Below, one piece after another: positions 34,384 to 43,971 of a DNA stretch of 64,000 bases. The DNA is from Motilimonas eburnea. Lineage in GTDB: Bacteria; Pseudomonadota; Gammaproteobacteria; Enterobacterales; CBDFNC01. Below the pieces are notes generated by a model. The model did no database searches. It saw only the letters and a program-made list of their open reading frames with translations, and was not told the origin of the DNA. The translations under genes and the position numbers were made by a program. The stretch spans positions 1 through 64,000 of the forward strand of contig NZ_JAIMJB010000001.1 in the NCBI RefSeq assembly GCF_021295345.1. Reading direction: 5' to 3'. Each line of letters begins with the position of its first letter. Positions within the stretch are counted from its first letter, which is position 1.

Positions 34384-36447
34384 TTAGCGGTTAATCGGTG
34401 AAATACCGGTTTTTGCTTTACCATAGCTGTAACCGCTGTGATCTTGTGGCAGAGCCATCTTAAACCAGAACTCAAAATCATCCATGTATTGAGTCAGCTC
34501 ATCTAACTTAGCTGCGTTGCCTTCCAGTTTAGCGCGACCTGATTTTACAAGTTCAGGCAGGCTAACTTGTTTAAGTAGCATCAAGGTCATATCGGCGCGA
34601 TTAAGAATCAGGCTAAAGTCGGCTTCTTTAATGTTATAACCTTCAATGTTGCTTAAGCGACCATTACTGGCTTCAATGGCATACTGTTCATCGCGATCTG
34701 GCATGATCAGGTTTGCCTTAAGGGTAAAACCATCCTCGGCGGCTTTAGGGCCGTTAAAGCGCACGCCCATAAAGTTAAGAAAATCACGTGTGGGCATGGC
34801 TTGCATTATATCCGGTGTCACTGCCTTAGTTGAGTTCACCTTGACGATGCCGTTACGCAGTTCACTGGCGCCAGCAAGGAATACGTTACGTTCGCCCGAT
34901 GATTCGCTTTGGTAGCCAAGCTGCTCTAAACAATCGGCTTGTAGATAACGGGCTTGCATATTTTCTGGGTTGGCAAACACCACGTTATTGACCACGGTCG
35001 CACACCAGCGATATTCACCTTCTTCGAGGGCTTGTTGACCCACTTTAAGGATGTTTTCTTCACCAAAGGCTTCGGTGTACTTGGTGGCTTCATCGACGCT
35101 ATTTAAATGCAACAAGTTAGCTGGGTTCATGTCGAAGTAACCTATGTATTTATTGGCAACCGCTTTAGCGTTGCGGTGATATGAGCCATGATAACCGCGT
35201 AAGTACCATTCATCGGCTAAGGCTTTTGGCACATAAAACTCATCTTGAATGTCGGTGATGCTGACGCCGTGGTTAATCAGACGCAAGGTTTCATCATGTA
35301 AATAGCCATACATGTCACGTTGCTTGCGCATGTAGTCTTGGATTTCGGCATTGCCCCAACGAGGCCAGCCGTGGGAGGCAAACAACAGCTCGGCTTCACC
35401 GCCAAATTTATACAAGGCTTCGTTGATCACATCGGCCCATTGCAAGGTGTCGCGCACAAAGGCGCCGCGCAGGGTGTAAACATTGTGTAGACCCGCTACC
35501 GTGGTTTCTGCACCCCAGTAGGCTTTATAAGCCGGAATATAGGTATTCATTTCCGATGGCGCTTCGGTATCGGGGGCATTTTGCATGATCATCTCAAGGC
35601 CATCGACCGTCACGGTTTCAATGTCTTCATCGACTTGATGAGTGGGTAAAATCAGTGATAAACCGCCGTTAGCTACGCCTTTACCGATCGCCGCATCCAC
35701 TTGACCTAATTCGCTTTTTTCTAAGGTGTTGCCGTACTGATACACCACACGACGCGCCATCACATTGCCTGCCAAGACGTTTTCTGAAATAGCAAAGTCA
35801 GAAAATGCGCGCGGTGCGATGATTTCCACTTCGCCTTTATCCACTTGCTCCTGGCTCACCACGCCTTTTACGCCACCAAAATGGTCACCGTGAGAGTGAG
35901 AGTAAACCACACCTTTTATGGGTAAATTGCCATCTTTAGCGTGTTTTTTAAATAATTCATAGGCGGCGGCCGCCGTTTCTGGAATGGTTAGGGGATCAAA
36001 GACGACCCAACCATTATCACTGCGAACAAAGCTGATCTGAGCGAGATCATAACCGCGCACTTGATACACCTTACCCGGTAGCAACTCATATAAACCGTGC
36101 TTCATGTTCAGCTCGGCTTGACGCTGCATGCTGGGGTGAATGCTGTCGTAATCTTTGCCTTTTAAGAGGTAGTCATAGCTGCCTAACTCCCATACCACAT
36201 TGCCGTTGGCATCTTTTATTTCTAAGTTGTCTTGACGGGCGATAAAGCCTTTATCGGCTAGCTCAAAATCTTTGTCATCGGCAAAAGGCAAGCTCTTGCG
36301 CAGCTCATTTTGGAACTTAATGGTGTGCTCGGAAGCGGGCTTTTGTTTTGCATTCCATTGTTCGTTAGCATCGCCATTGGTTTCGCTAGCCCAAACTGAG
36401 CCAGACATTGCGAGGGCAATTGCGGTCGTGATGGTGGTAAGTTTCAT
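34384..36447 (-). CDS. Alkyl/aryl-sulfatase, SdsA1-type metallo-beta-lactamase fold
   Basis: 687 residues with signal peptide (MKLTTITTAIALAMSGSVWA), so periplasmic or secreted. The metallo-beta-lactamase zinc motif is HSHGDHFGG, with further ligands ahead of the FASHGWPRWGN segment. A helical dimerisation domain and a C-terminal SCP2-like domain (ending in KTGISPINR) complete the architecture of class III alkylsulfatases such as SdsA1, which release sulfate from primary alkyl sulfates like SDS. Ribosome binding site AAGAGGCTC. No regulator or sulfur genes next to it. Confidence 0.92.
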   Translation of the reverse strand: MKLTTITTAIALAMSGSVWASETNGDANEQWNAKQKPASEHTIKFQNELRKSLPFADDKDFELADKGFIARQDNLEIKDANGNVVWELGSYDYLLKGKDYDSIHPSMQRQAELNMKHGLYELLPGKVYQVRGYDLAQISFVRSDNGWVVFDPLTIPETAAAAYELFKKHAKDGNLPIKGVVYSHSHGDHFGGVKGVVSQEQVDKGEVEIIAPRAFSDFAISENVLAGNVMARRVVYQYGNTLEKSELGQVDAAIGKGVANGGLSLILPTHQVDEDIETVTVDGLEMIMQNAPDTEAPSEMNTYIPAYKAYWGAETTVAGLHNVYTLRGAFVRDTLQWADVINEALYKFGGEAELLFASHGWPRWGNAEIQDYMRKQRDMYGYLHDETLRLINHGVSITDIQDEFYVPKALADEWYLRGYHGSYHRNAKAVANKYIGYFDMNPANLLHLNSVDEATKYTEAFGEENILKVGQQALEEGEYRWCATVVNNVVFANPENMQARYLQADCLEQLGYQSESSGERNVFLAGASELRNGIVKVNSTKAVTPDIMQAMPTRDFLNFMGVRFNGPKAAEDGFTLKANLIMPDRDEQYAIEASNGRLSNIEGYNIKEADFSLILNRADMTLMLLKQVSLPELVKSGRAKLEGNAAKLDELTQYMDDFEFWFKMALPQDHSGYSYGKAKTGISPINR

Positions 36448-36534
36448 AGTGAGCCTCTTTAATTGATGGCAAAAAGTGATGAGTTTGTGGCTAGCTCATC
36501 GATGGCAGGCCTTCAACTCGTTGTTCGCGAACAA

Positions 36535-37044
36535 TTAACCGTATGTTCGCTGCATTAATTGGGTAAATTCGGTTTGGCTGGTGGCGTCATGCATTAGCTG
36601 CAAGCGAACAATATCGCTAAAGCTAGCCTGTTTTCTGGCCATGGCCGCGAGTGCATCTACGTCGGTGACCAAGATGTCTTGAAATTGGTCTTTTGGCACT
36701 TCATGTGCATTTAATGTCAGGGATTGACCGTCGCCGCGTAAACGTAAAAAGTGCATACCGCTGGAGTCAAATAAGGTGATATCCAATATTTCGCCTTGGT
36801 AATGCTGCTGCAGCTGACGTTGCATCATAAATTGCACCGTATTTAATGAGGTATTGGCAACGGGCGTGATCTGCCCCTTGCTGATGGCCTGATACATGGC
36901 ATCGGCGAGGGCATAAGTGCCAGCAGGTACGCTGATTAACACCCCGTCAATCGCGCCATCACCAATACAAGCCTGGCTGGTGGCAAGGGGCATGGCACTT
37001 AGCAAGGTGCCTAGGACTAAAGGTCGTAGTCGTGCTGGTTTCAT
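36535..37044 (-). CDS. Exported protein of unknown function
   Basis: 169 residues starting MKPARLRPLVLGTLLSAMP with a signal peptide cleaved near SQA-CI. The mature part is a mixed alpha/beta domain with no family that I recognise. Start set at 37044, where AGG lies six bases upstream; two further in-frame ATGs (37056, 37071) have poorer sites. It lies 87 bases upstream of the alkylsulfatase on the same strand and may be cotranscribed with it. Confidence 0.6.
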   Translation of the reverse strand: MKPARLRPLVLGTLLSAMPLATSQACIGDGAIDGVLISVPAGTYALADAMYQAISKGQITPVANTSLNTVQFMMQRQLQQHYQGEILDITLFDSSGMHFLRLRGDGQSLTLNAHEVPKDQFQDILVTDVDALAAMARKQASFSDIVRLQLMHDATSQTEFTQLMQRTYG

Positions 37045-37154
37045 TTTCGGCCTCATTGCTGTTGAGCGCATAAGGCCATATTAGGAGGTGTCACTTAAGC
37101 TAACAATAAGGCTACCTTAAGTTAAGGTGTGAATTATATTCACATCAATGAGGC

Positions 37155-37637
37155 TTACTGCAAATCTTCTATTGTGATCGGGTGAAATTGACTGCAGGCA
37201 TTGACCAAGGAATTGGCCGTGAGGCTGGGCACGCCATAGACATCACAGCGCACCCCATATTCAGCCAACTTGGTGAGCAATAAATCAAAGTCACCGTCGC
37301 CCGATAACAAAATCACCTTATCGACTTCGCGCACGGCTTCCATCATGTCTATGGTAATGCCCACATCCCAATCGCCTTTGGCTGAGCCATCACTGCGTTG
37401 AATATAGGGTTTTAGTTTCACCTCAAAGCCAATGTGGCGCAGGGCGCTTTGAAATTTATGTTGGCCATCATCATCGCGTGCGATGGCATAAGCGGTGGCG
37501 GCGACGATCTCATCTTGCGCTGCGATGTTTTGCCAAAAGGCGCGGTAGTTAAACGGGCGCCCGTAGGCTTCGCGGGTGGTGTAGTAAATATTTTGCACGT
37601 CAACAAATATGGCAACGCGGCGTGGTGTTTGCTGCAC
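37155..37637 (-). CDS. NYN-domain (LabA/DUF88-type) putative ribonuclease
   Basis: 160 residues making one PIN-like NYN fold. Acidic metal-site residues are visible: Asp13 and Asn16 in IFVDVQNIYY, Asp91 in KGDWDVGI and Asp114/Asp116/Asp118 in LLSGDGDFDLL. LabA-type proteins are predicted RNases, some acting in RNA turnover. It starts at a GTG. RNA substrate unknown; no obvious partner gene. Confidence 0.85.
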   Translation of the reverse strand: MQQTPRRVAIFVDVQNIYYTTREAYGRPFNYRAFWQNIAAQDEIVAATAYAIARDDDGQHKFQSALRHIGFEVKLKPYIQRSDGSAKGDWDVGITIDMMEAVREVDKVILLSGDGDFDLLLTKLAEYGVRCDVYGVPSLTANSLVNACSQFHPITIEDLQ

Positions 37638-37855
37638 AGTCGGTTCCTAACATGATGAAAATTCCGTTTTCACCCTACAGCAGTTGTGACTGGCTGTTAA
37701 GTAATTGATGGTTAATCCTTGCCATCAATAATATTGAATCACTTGTTAAAAATTATCAAATTTTATTATTTGGTGTTCTCACCTAGTCTGATTAGGCGCT
37801 CATGTTTGGCGCTTTGAATATTAAAAAATATGAATCAATAAGATAAGGAGAGGAT

Positions 37856-37918
37856 ATGCAAAGAGAGAGGCTAGATAACAGGTTATCGGGAGGCTGCTAT
37901 TGGCAGTTTGCCTCATGA
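37856..37918 (+). CDS. Possible 20-codon upstream ORF translationally coupled to focA
   Basis: ATG at 37856 follows a very strong site, AAGGAG with five bases spacing. The peptide MQRERLDNRLSGGCYWQFAS ends in TGA at 37916-37918, which overlaps the focA ATG at 37915 in the classic ATGA arrangement. A second Shine-Dalgarno-like GGGAGG sits inside it (37888-37893), 6 bases before an in-frame TTG of focA. Initiation signals this strong are hard to explain unless the small ORF is translated. The peptide itself has no recognised family. Confidence 0.5.
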   Translation: MQRERLDNRLSGGCYWQFAS

Positions 37919-39456
37919 GTCAACTACCTAGGTTGATCTCGGCATCGTCAATCACTGACAAGGAGGCAACTTATCCGACACTGGCGCATTCTGCCCTAGG
38001 GCATGAACAACACCTGCAACCCTTGGCTAAGCCAAGCCTAGTCGATTTGGCGGCGCATTACGGCCACGACAAGGCAGTCAAAGCACCTTGGTACGCGTTT
38101 GGCTTGGCTATTTTTGCCGGCGCATTTATTGCCCTAGCGTTTGTTTTTTACATCACCGTCACGACAGGCGCGGGAGATTTACCTTGGGGATTTGTTCGCT
38201 TGGCAGGCGGTTTAGCGTTTAGCTTAGGTTTGATCTTAGTCGTGGTGTGTGGCGCAGAGCTATTTACCAGCACGGTATTAACCACCATCGCCTGGGCCAA
38301 GAAAACCATTACCACAGGTCAGTTATTGCGCTGCTGGGCTCGCGTTTACAGCGGTAACCTAGTGGGCGCGCTGCTGATGTTGGCCTTGGTAATGGAAGCC
38401 GGTTTGTGGCAATTGGATCTTGGCCAGTGGGGATTAAATGCGCTGCATATTGCACAGCATAAAATTCACCACAGCTGGGGCCAAGCCTTTACCTTAGGGG
38501 TGCTTTGTAACTTATTGGTATGCCTAGGTATTTGGATGACTTTTAGCAGCAAGGACATGTTGACTAAAAGCCTGCTACTGGTACTACCTGTGGCTATGTT
38601 TGTTAGCAGTGGCTTTGAACACAGTATTGCTAACTTGTTCATGGTGCCACTGGGCATCGCTATTCACACCTTTGCCAGTGACGCGCTCGCCAGCAGTTTA
38701 GCCGTCAATCCCGTTGAGTTGACGACTCAATTTAATGATTTAACCCTGGCTCATTTTATCCTTAATAACCTGATCCCGGTGACTCTAGGCAACATAGTTG
38801 GCGGCGGTCTGCTGGTGGGGTTGGGTTATTGGGCCGTTGAGCAGGGAAAGCAACCAATACCAACCACCATCGCAATGAAACACAACCCAATTTCAATACA
38901 GGATGAACAAGAAATGAAAAATGTAATTAACCAATTAGCCGTTAAAGATCTGATGGACACCAGCCCTGTTACCCTCAGTGCCGAGATGAATGTATATCAA
39001 GCCATTGAGCTGTTAGCCGAGCAGCAAGCCCGCTGTGCAGCCGTGGTCGATCCACAACAAAGGTTGTTAGGCTTTGTCTCTGAACAAGATTTATTAAGAG
39101 CCATGTGGTCTGAAGAATACAGCACGCAGATCCAGCTAGTGGTGGGGGATTTAATGCAGTTTGAGATCTTAACCGTGGCACCTAATGACTCGGTTGCGCA
39201 ATTGTTAGAGTCCATGGTGGTGGATAAAGAAGCCCTGTTTCCTGTCTCTAGCACGGGGATGTATTTAGGGGGCGGCTTCCAAAGCTATGAGGCGCGTTTA
39301 CGTAGCGCCAGCGCCCGTCGCCCAAGTGCTTATCCCGTGGTCGAGCAAGGGCAATTATGTGGCATGATCCAACGTGAGCATATTCTAAAATGTTTGGTGC
39401 GTGGCCATAAGCCAAAGCAAATTGAAACTCAAAATGAGGCCGTTAGTGCGGCTTAA
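37915..39456 (+). CDS. focA: Formate/nitrite channel FocA fused to C-terminal CBS domains
   Basis: 513 residues. Residues about 30-300 are a six-helix FNT channel with the selectivity features of FocA: GAELFTSTV and the central His in GFEHSIANLFMVPLG. From about 334 a soluble part begins (MKNVINQLAVKDLM) that contains two CBS motifs (TLSAEMNVYQAIELL ... LLGFVSEQDLL, and LTVAPNDSVAQLL ... CGMIQREHIL) and probably senses adenylates or energy state to gate or regulate transport. Start: ATG 37915 overlaps the stop of a short upstream ORF; TTG 37900 with GGGAGG upstream is an alternative. An internal ATG at 38914 with AGGA upstream could yield a free CBS protein. No pflA/pflB genes adjoin. Confidence 0.88.
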   Translation: MSQLPRLISASSITDKEATYPTLAHSALGHEQHLQPLAKPSLVDLAAHYGHDKAVKAPWYAFGLAIFAGAFIALAFVFYITVTTGAGDLPWGFVRLAGGLAFSLGLILVVVCGAELFTSTVLTTIAWAKKTITTGQLLRCWARVYSGNLVGALLMLALVMEAGLWQLDLGQWGLNALHIAQHKIHHSWGQAFTLGVLCNLLVCLGIWMTFSSKDMLTKSLLLVLPVAMFVSSGFEHSIANLFMVPLGIAIHTFASDALASSLAVNPVELTTQFNDLTLAHFILNNLIPVTLGNIVGGGLLVGLGYWAVEQGKQPIPTTIAMKHNPISIQDEQEMKNVINQLAVKDLMDTSPVTLSAEMNVYQAIELLAEQQARCAAVVDPQQRLLGFVSEQDLLRAMWSEEYSTQIQLVVGDLMQFEILTVAPNDSVAQLLESMVVDKEALFPVSSTGMYLGGGFQSYEARLRSASARRPSAYPVVEQGQLCGMIQREHILKCLVRGHKPKQIETQNEAVSAA

Positions 39457-39487
39457 TAAGCAAAAGCAATAAAAATTAACTAAGCCA

Positions 39488-39521
39488 AAGCCGTTGCAAT
39501 CAAACCTTGCAACGGTTTTTT
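39488..39521. terminator. Bidirectional terminator between focA and the LysR gene
   Basis: CCGTTGCAA / TTGCAACGG with loop TCAAACC, preceded by AAAG and followed by TTTTTT, so a T-run exists on the plus strand and a shorter one on the minus strand. Lies between two convergent stops. Confidence 0.88.
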
Positions 39522-39527
39522 ATCGAT

Positions 39528-40451
39528 TTAGCGAGTGGACTTATTTGCTTGGCGCTCTCTGCGTTTGACTAGGCGTCGCGCTTCGGCCAAAAAGCAATCA
39601 CGCAGCGGGTTTTCACCGGCATCATTACGCCAAATGAAAGACAAGCTGCGTTTCATATTAAGTTGCGGGGTATTAAGCACCACCAAGTGGCCATTCGTCA
39701 CATCTTGCTCGACATCTAAATAGGGCACGCAGCCAAGATAATTGCCGTTTTTGACCAAGGCTTTTAACACGGGCACATGTTCGTATTCCTTCCAGACATT
39801 AATGTTTTCAATCAGGCCGTGCACCGCACCATCAAAAATTCGTCGCGTTCCCGCGCCCTGTTCGCGCAAAACCCATTTGGCTTGCTCAAGCTGAGCTAGG
39901 TTGACCGTGGTATGACGGGCAAAGGGGTGGTGCGGTGAAGCTATCACCACGAGATGATCGTCCATCCAGGTTTCAGAGTGAATCCGTGCGTCATCATTGC
40001 GTCCTTCGATAATGCCCAGTTCATATTCATAATTGAGCAAACCTTCAATGACATTTTCGGTATTTTCAACTATCAGCTCTACCCTAAGCTCTGGAAAGTC
40101 TTCATCAATTTTACTGATGAGATCGGGCAGCAAATGCTCCGCTGCGGTTTGGCTTGAGCCCAATTGCAGTTGGCCACTGATGATATGCTGCTCGTGTAAC
40201 CCTAATTCAATTTGCTGCGCATCTTGCAATAAACGCTTCGCTCTGGGCCTAAGCCACTTGCCCCAGTGGCTTAGACTTAACCGGTTGCCTTGCCGGATAA
40301 ACAACGGGCGATCGAGTAAATTTTCAAGTTGTGACAATGACATGCTGACGGCCGATTGGGTCATGGATAACTTTCTTGCGGCGGCGCTCACACTTTCCAA
40401 ACTGGCGACGGCATCAAATACGGCTAATTGTTTTAGAGAATATTTCATCAT
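39528..40451 (-). CDS. LysR-family transcriptional regulator
   Basis: 307 residues: N-terminal winged helix (LKQLAVFDAVASLE, LSMTQSAVSMSLSQLENLL, RPLFIRQGNRLSL) and LysR substrate-binding domain (GSSQTAAEHLLPDLI, then ELGIIEGR and GAGTRR). The sequence is close in feel to YeiE/CysB-like members with a DNA-binding domain of the TQSAVSM type. Starts with a double ATG. Target unknown; convergent with focA and 302 bases from rlmF. Confidence 0.88.
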   Translation of the reverse strand: MMKYSLKQLAVFDAVASLESVSAAARKLSMTQSAVSMSLSQLENLLDRPLFIRQGNRLSLSHWGKWLRPRAKRLLQDAQQIELGLHEQHIISGQLQLGSSQTAAEHLLPDLISKIDEDFPELRVELIVENTENVIEGLLNYEYELGIIEGRNDDARIHSETWMDDHLVVIASPHHPFARHTTVNLAQLEQAKWVLREQGAGTRRIFDGAVHGLIENINVWKEYEHVPVLKALVKNGNYLGCVPYLDVEQDVTNGHLVVLNTPQLNMKRSLSFIWRNDAGENPLRDCFLAEARRLVKRRERQANKSTR

Positions 40452-40753
40452 GACAAAGGGCTCGGCTAAATGAGGGATGGCACCATATCGAGTGTATTTC
40501 TGTAGCTGGGACTAGGTATCAGAAATATTGATGGTTTATTTGATGCCTATTTTATAAGTTAGCCACAGCCTCAGCAATGCCTTTGTTCTGCGCTGATTTG
40601 ATCTAAGTCGGTATTTATCTTTTAAAAATGAAGCTTTATGCAATTTATCGCGACTAATGTGATAAAAAAGTAGAATAGTTGGATTTACAGCTAGCCATAA
40701 AGCGTCATGCTTTGCGGTTGGCTGAGTCTATATGTGGTTGAAAATGGTGTTTC
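40452..40753. other. Divergent intergenic region between LysR gene and rlmF
   Basis: 302 bases with no ORF that I can support. It holds a small dyad AAAGC-GTCAT-GCTTT at 40699-40713, nested in weaker pairing of AGCC with GGCT, about 40 bases before rlmF. Probably promoters for both divergent genes; no clear boxes were identified. Confidence 0.5.
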
Positions 40754-41872
40754 ATGTCTGTTAATCGTTGCAAAAAGGTCTCTTCTGCTACTTCATCGCG
40801 CGCGCCAAAAAATAAGGGCAAGCGTCACCGGGTTAATTTATCTCCTGCTGGCCGTAAGGCCACGTCCCCTCAAGTGGACAAGGTGAAAGCTCGCCCTGGG
40901 GCGGCAAAAGCAGGGCTGCACCAGCGCAACCCGCATCAAGGGCGATATAACATGGCGGCATTAACTCAAGCCTTACCTGAACTAAAGCAATATCTTCGCC
41001 TGAATCCTCGCGGCGAGCAGACCATCGATTTTGCTAATGAGCAGGCGGTGTTGTGTTTAAACCAAGCCATATTGGCCCATTATTACAAGGTGAAGTTCTG
41101 GCAAATCCCTAAGGGCTATTTATGCCCGCCCATCCCAGGGCGGGCGGATCATATCCACCATATCAGTGAGCTACTGGCCAAACTGAATCATGGCAAGGTC
41201 CCCACAGGCAGTAAGGTTAAATTGCTGGATATCGGCACGGGCGCTAACTGTATTTACCCTATTATTGCCAGTCAAAGCTATGGCTGGCACTGCTTGGCCA
41301 GTGACATTGACCCGGTATCGGTGAATACTGCCAATGCCATTGTTAAATCGAACGCCGTACTGACGGGAAAAGTGGAGGTGAAATTACAATCCAACCCAAA
41401 TCAGTATTTTAAAGGGATCATCAGTGCCGATGACAAGATCAGTTTAACCCTGTGTAACCCCCCGTTTCACAGCTCGTTAGAGCAGGGCTATCGGGGCAGC
41501 CAGCGGAAGTGGCAAAACTTAAGCCGCAACAAGGGAAACCAGCACAACAAGGGTAAAGGGCACGCGCCGCAAAAAGGTAAACCTCAACTTAACTTTGGTG
41601 GCCAACAAGCTGAGTTGTGGTGCCCGGGGGGAGAGCTCGCCTTTGTCAAAGGCATGATTAACGAAAGCCGTCAATTTGCCGATCAGGTGTGCTGGTTTAC
41701 CAGCTTGATTGCCAAGGGCGAGCACGTTAGGCCATTAAAAAAACAGTTAGCTGAGGCGGGAGCGGCTCAGGTCGAAATATTACAGATGCAGCAGGGACAA
41801 AAAATAAGTCGCATCGTCGCGTGGAGTTTTCAAACACCCGCGCAACAAGGTGCGTGGAAAACGCATTGGTAA
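40754..41872 (+). CDS. rlmF: 23S rRNA (adenine(1618)-N(6))-methyltransferase RlmF
   Basis: Methylates N6 of A1618 in 23S rRNA using SAM. SAM site LDIGTGANCIYP, catalytic NPPF in TLCNPPFHSS, and the family blocks FLCPPIPGRADHIHH-like (here YLCPPIPGRADHIHH) and LNFGGQQAELWCPGGE. At 372 residues it is about 60 longer than the E. coli enzyme; the excess is a basic N-terminal tail (about 1-55) and a Lys/Gly/Asn-rich insert (about 254-276), both likely RNA-contacting. Stands alone before the alanine symporter. Confidence 0.95.
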   Translation: MSVNRCKKVSSATSSRAPKNKGKRHRVNLSPAGRKATSPQVDKVKARPGAAKAGLHQRNPHQGRYNMAALTQALPELKQYLRLNPRGEQTIDFANEQAVLCLNQAILAHYYKVKFWQIPKGYLCPPIPGRADHIHHISELLAKLNHGKVPTGSKVKLLDIGTGANCIYPIIASQSYGWHCLASDIDPVSVNTANAIVKSNAVLTGKVEVKLQSNPNQYFKGIISADDKISLTLCNPPFHSSLEQGYRGSQRKWQNLSRNKGNQHNKGKGHAPQKGKPQLNFGGQQAELWCPGGELAFVKGMINESRQFADQVCWFTSLIAKGEHVRPLKKQLAEAGAAQVEILQMQQGQKISRIVAWSFQTPAQQGAWKTHW

Positions 41873-41892
41873 TAATTAAATAAAAGAGGGAA

Positions 41893-43239
41893 ATGATGCA
41901 AACAATAACGGAGTGGGTCAATCTGATTAATGGCTTTGTCTGGGGCACACCTATGTTGGTGATGATCTTAGGGGTGGGGCTATTTTTATCATTAGGCTTA
42001 AAACTATTGCCTATTTTAAAACTAGGCGCTGGCTTTAAGCTGTTATGGCGTGGTCGCAGCGGCGATCAAAGTAAAGAAGGTGATATCAGCCCCTATAATG
42101 CGCTAATGACGTCCCTTTCTGCCACCATAGGCACGGGGAATATAGCGGGGGTTGCCACGGCTATTTTTGTCGGTGGGCCGGGAGCATTATTTTGGATGTG
42201 GTGCACCGCCTTAGTGGGCATGGCGACTAAGTTTTCCGAGGCGGTATTGGCAGTAAAATATCGTGAAGTTGACGCCAACGGCCAGCATATTGGTGGCCCC
42301 ATGTATTACATAAAAAACGGCCTTGGCAGCAAATGGACTTGGCTGGGCACGGCATTTGCGTTTTTTGGTGCGTTTGCTGGCTTTGGCATAGGTAACACGG
42401 TGCAGGCCAACTCCATTGCCGATGCGTTAAATAGCAATTTTGGTATTCCCATGTGGCTAACCGCCGTGGTACTAACGGTGCTGGTAGGCGCGGTGCTCAT
42501 GGGGGGCATCAAGCGTATCGCCGATGTGGCGGGTAAGCTTGTGCCCTTAATGACGGTGTTTTACTTCACCGCAGGGGTAGCGGTGTTAATCATTAATATC
42601 AGCGAAATCCCTGCAGCCATCTCTTTGATTGTGCACAGTGCGTTTAATCCGGTGGCCGCGCAAGGTGGCTTTGCTGGCGCGGCGGTGTGGGCAGCCATTC
42701 GCTTTGGTGTCGCGCGCGGTGTGTTTTCAAATGAAGCTGGCCTAGGTAGTGCCCCTATTGCCCATGCCGCGGCGCAAACCAATAATCCAGTGGAGCAAGG
42801 TCTAGTGGCCATGTTGGGGACCTTCATTGATACCTTGATTGTCTGTTCTATCACCGGCTTAGCGATTATTGTCACTGGGACGTGGACCTCGGGCGAAACG
42901 GGGGCTTCGTTAACTTCATTGGCCTTTGCCGAGGCTATCCCTATGGGCAACTATGTGGTGGCTATCGCGCTGGCAATCTTTGCGTTTACCACTATTTTAG
43001 GTTGGAGCGTGTACAGTGAGAAATGCGTGCAATACTTATTAGGCGAGCGTGCCATTAAGCCGTTTCGTTTAATTTGGACCTTAGTCGTGCCGATTGGTGC
43101 CATGTTGTCGCTGGACTTTGTTTGGTTATTGGCAGATACCTTAAATGCCATGATGGCGATTCCAAACTTGATTGCCCTAGCGCTGTTAAGCCCGGTGGTG
43201 TTTGGTTTGACCAAGCAGTATTTCAACAAGCAGAAATAA
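41893..43239 (+). CDS. Sodium:alanine/glycine symporter (AGCS family)
   Basis: 448 residues with about ten to eleven helices. Family marks: SATIGTGNIAGVATAIFVGGPGALFW in segments, VARGVFSNEAGLGSAPIAHAAA, and GTFIDTLIVCSITGL. AGCS proteins import alanine or glycine with Na+. Starts with a double ATG after GAGGG. It follows rlmF by 20 bases and may share its transcript. Confidence 0.92.
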   Translation: MMQTITEWVNLINGFVWGTPMLVMILGVGLFLSLGLKLLPILKLGAGFKLLWRGRSGDQSKEGDISPYNALMTSLSATIGTGNIAGVATAIFVGGPGALFWMWCTALVGMATKFSEAVLAVKYREVDANGQHIGGPMYYIKNGLGSKWTWLGTAFAFFGAFAGFGIGNTVQANSIADALNSNFGIPMWLTAVVLTVLVGAVLMGGIKRIADVAGKLVPLMTVFYFTAGVAVLIINISEIPAAISLIVHSAFNPVAAQGGFAGAAVWAAIRFGVARGVFSNEAGLGSAPIAHAAAQTNNPVEQGLVAMLGTFIDTLIVCSITGLAIIVTGTWTSGETGASLTSLAFAEAIPMGNYVVAIALAIFAFTTILGWSVYSEKCVQYLLGERAIKPFRLIWTLVVPIGAMLSLDFVWLLADTLNAMMAIPNLIALALLSPVVFGLTKQYFNKQK

Positions 43240-43344
43240 TGTTTCAAGTTAACGCAGCAGTGAGCTAATGCAAAAAGACTGCTGCGTTGACTCGCTAGTT
43301 ACGCCTAAGGCTTAACTAAGTTACAACTTAGTTGTATCGCAGGA

Positions 43345-43698
43345 TTATAAGTAAAGATCCAGTACGGCTCTTGGCTCTAACTCTTCACCATCAAGCTCAT
43401 TGTTCCAGTTTAACCCCACTAGCACCTCATCCGTTGCCAGTGTGGTGAGCCAATCTTCTAAGAATTCCTCAAGTGACAGCTTGGTAGGCACAAAGCTCGC
43501 CCACTCATCCACACAATGACACTGCGCATCTTCCTCTTGGCTCCAAAATGGCATCACTTCCGAGTCTTCAAACTCAGATGAATCTAATGATAGCCACTGG
43601 CCTTGGTCGTTACAAAGCCCCCACACGGTTTCAGTTTTCTGGCTGTCAGCCACAAACAGGGCGGTGTTCTTTTTCACATCTTGGGTTAATTTAGACAT
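43345..43698 (-). CDS. DUF2750 protein
   Basis: A 117-residue acidic soluble protein: TVWGLCNDQGQW, then MPFWSQEEDAQ and CVDEWASFVP, with LEEFLEDWL and VGLNWN, the DUF2750 pattern. No known function. Good agreement in length. It is the last ordinary-composition gene before the A+T-rich patch. Confidence 0.85.
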   Translation of the reverse strand: MSKLTQDVKKNTALFVADSQKTETVWGLCNDQGQWLSLDSSEFEDSEVMPFWSQEEDAQCHCVDEWASFVPTKLSLEEFLEDWLTTLATDEVLVGLNWNNELDGEELEPRAVLDLYL

Positions 43699-43971
43699 AG
43701 TGCGCTCTCAGTGCTTAAGGTTAGAAAGGGTAACAAATTCGATTAAACTCGTTGAATGTGGCAAGCATAAGAAGCTAATGCGATAAAGTCTATATATCTT
43801 TGGATGAAGTTGTGGTGTTGATGTGTGATATCAATAATTGGGTGTGCGATGCAGGGGGGCTCTGGGCTTGCTTGATATTTTAGTTAAGCAACGCGCTTCG
43901 AGGGGACGGCAAGCTGTCTGCAAGCCTGCCCAACTGCACAGGTGGCATAGGTATCATTGAGATTGCCCCCG

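Noticed and set aside
37741-37790. FNR-type box upstream of focA
   Set aside because: TTGTTAAAAATTATCAA has the right flavour but wrong spacing compared with TTGAT-N4-ATCAA.
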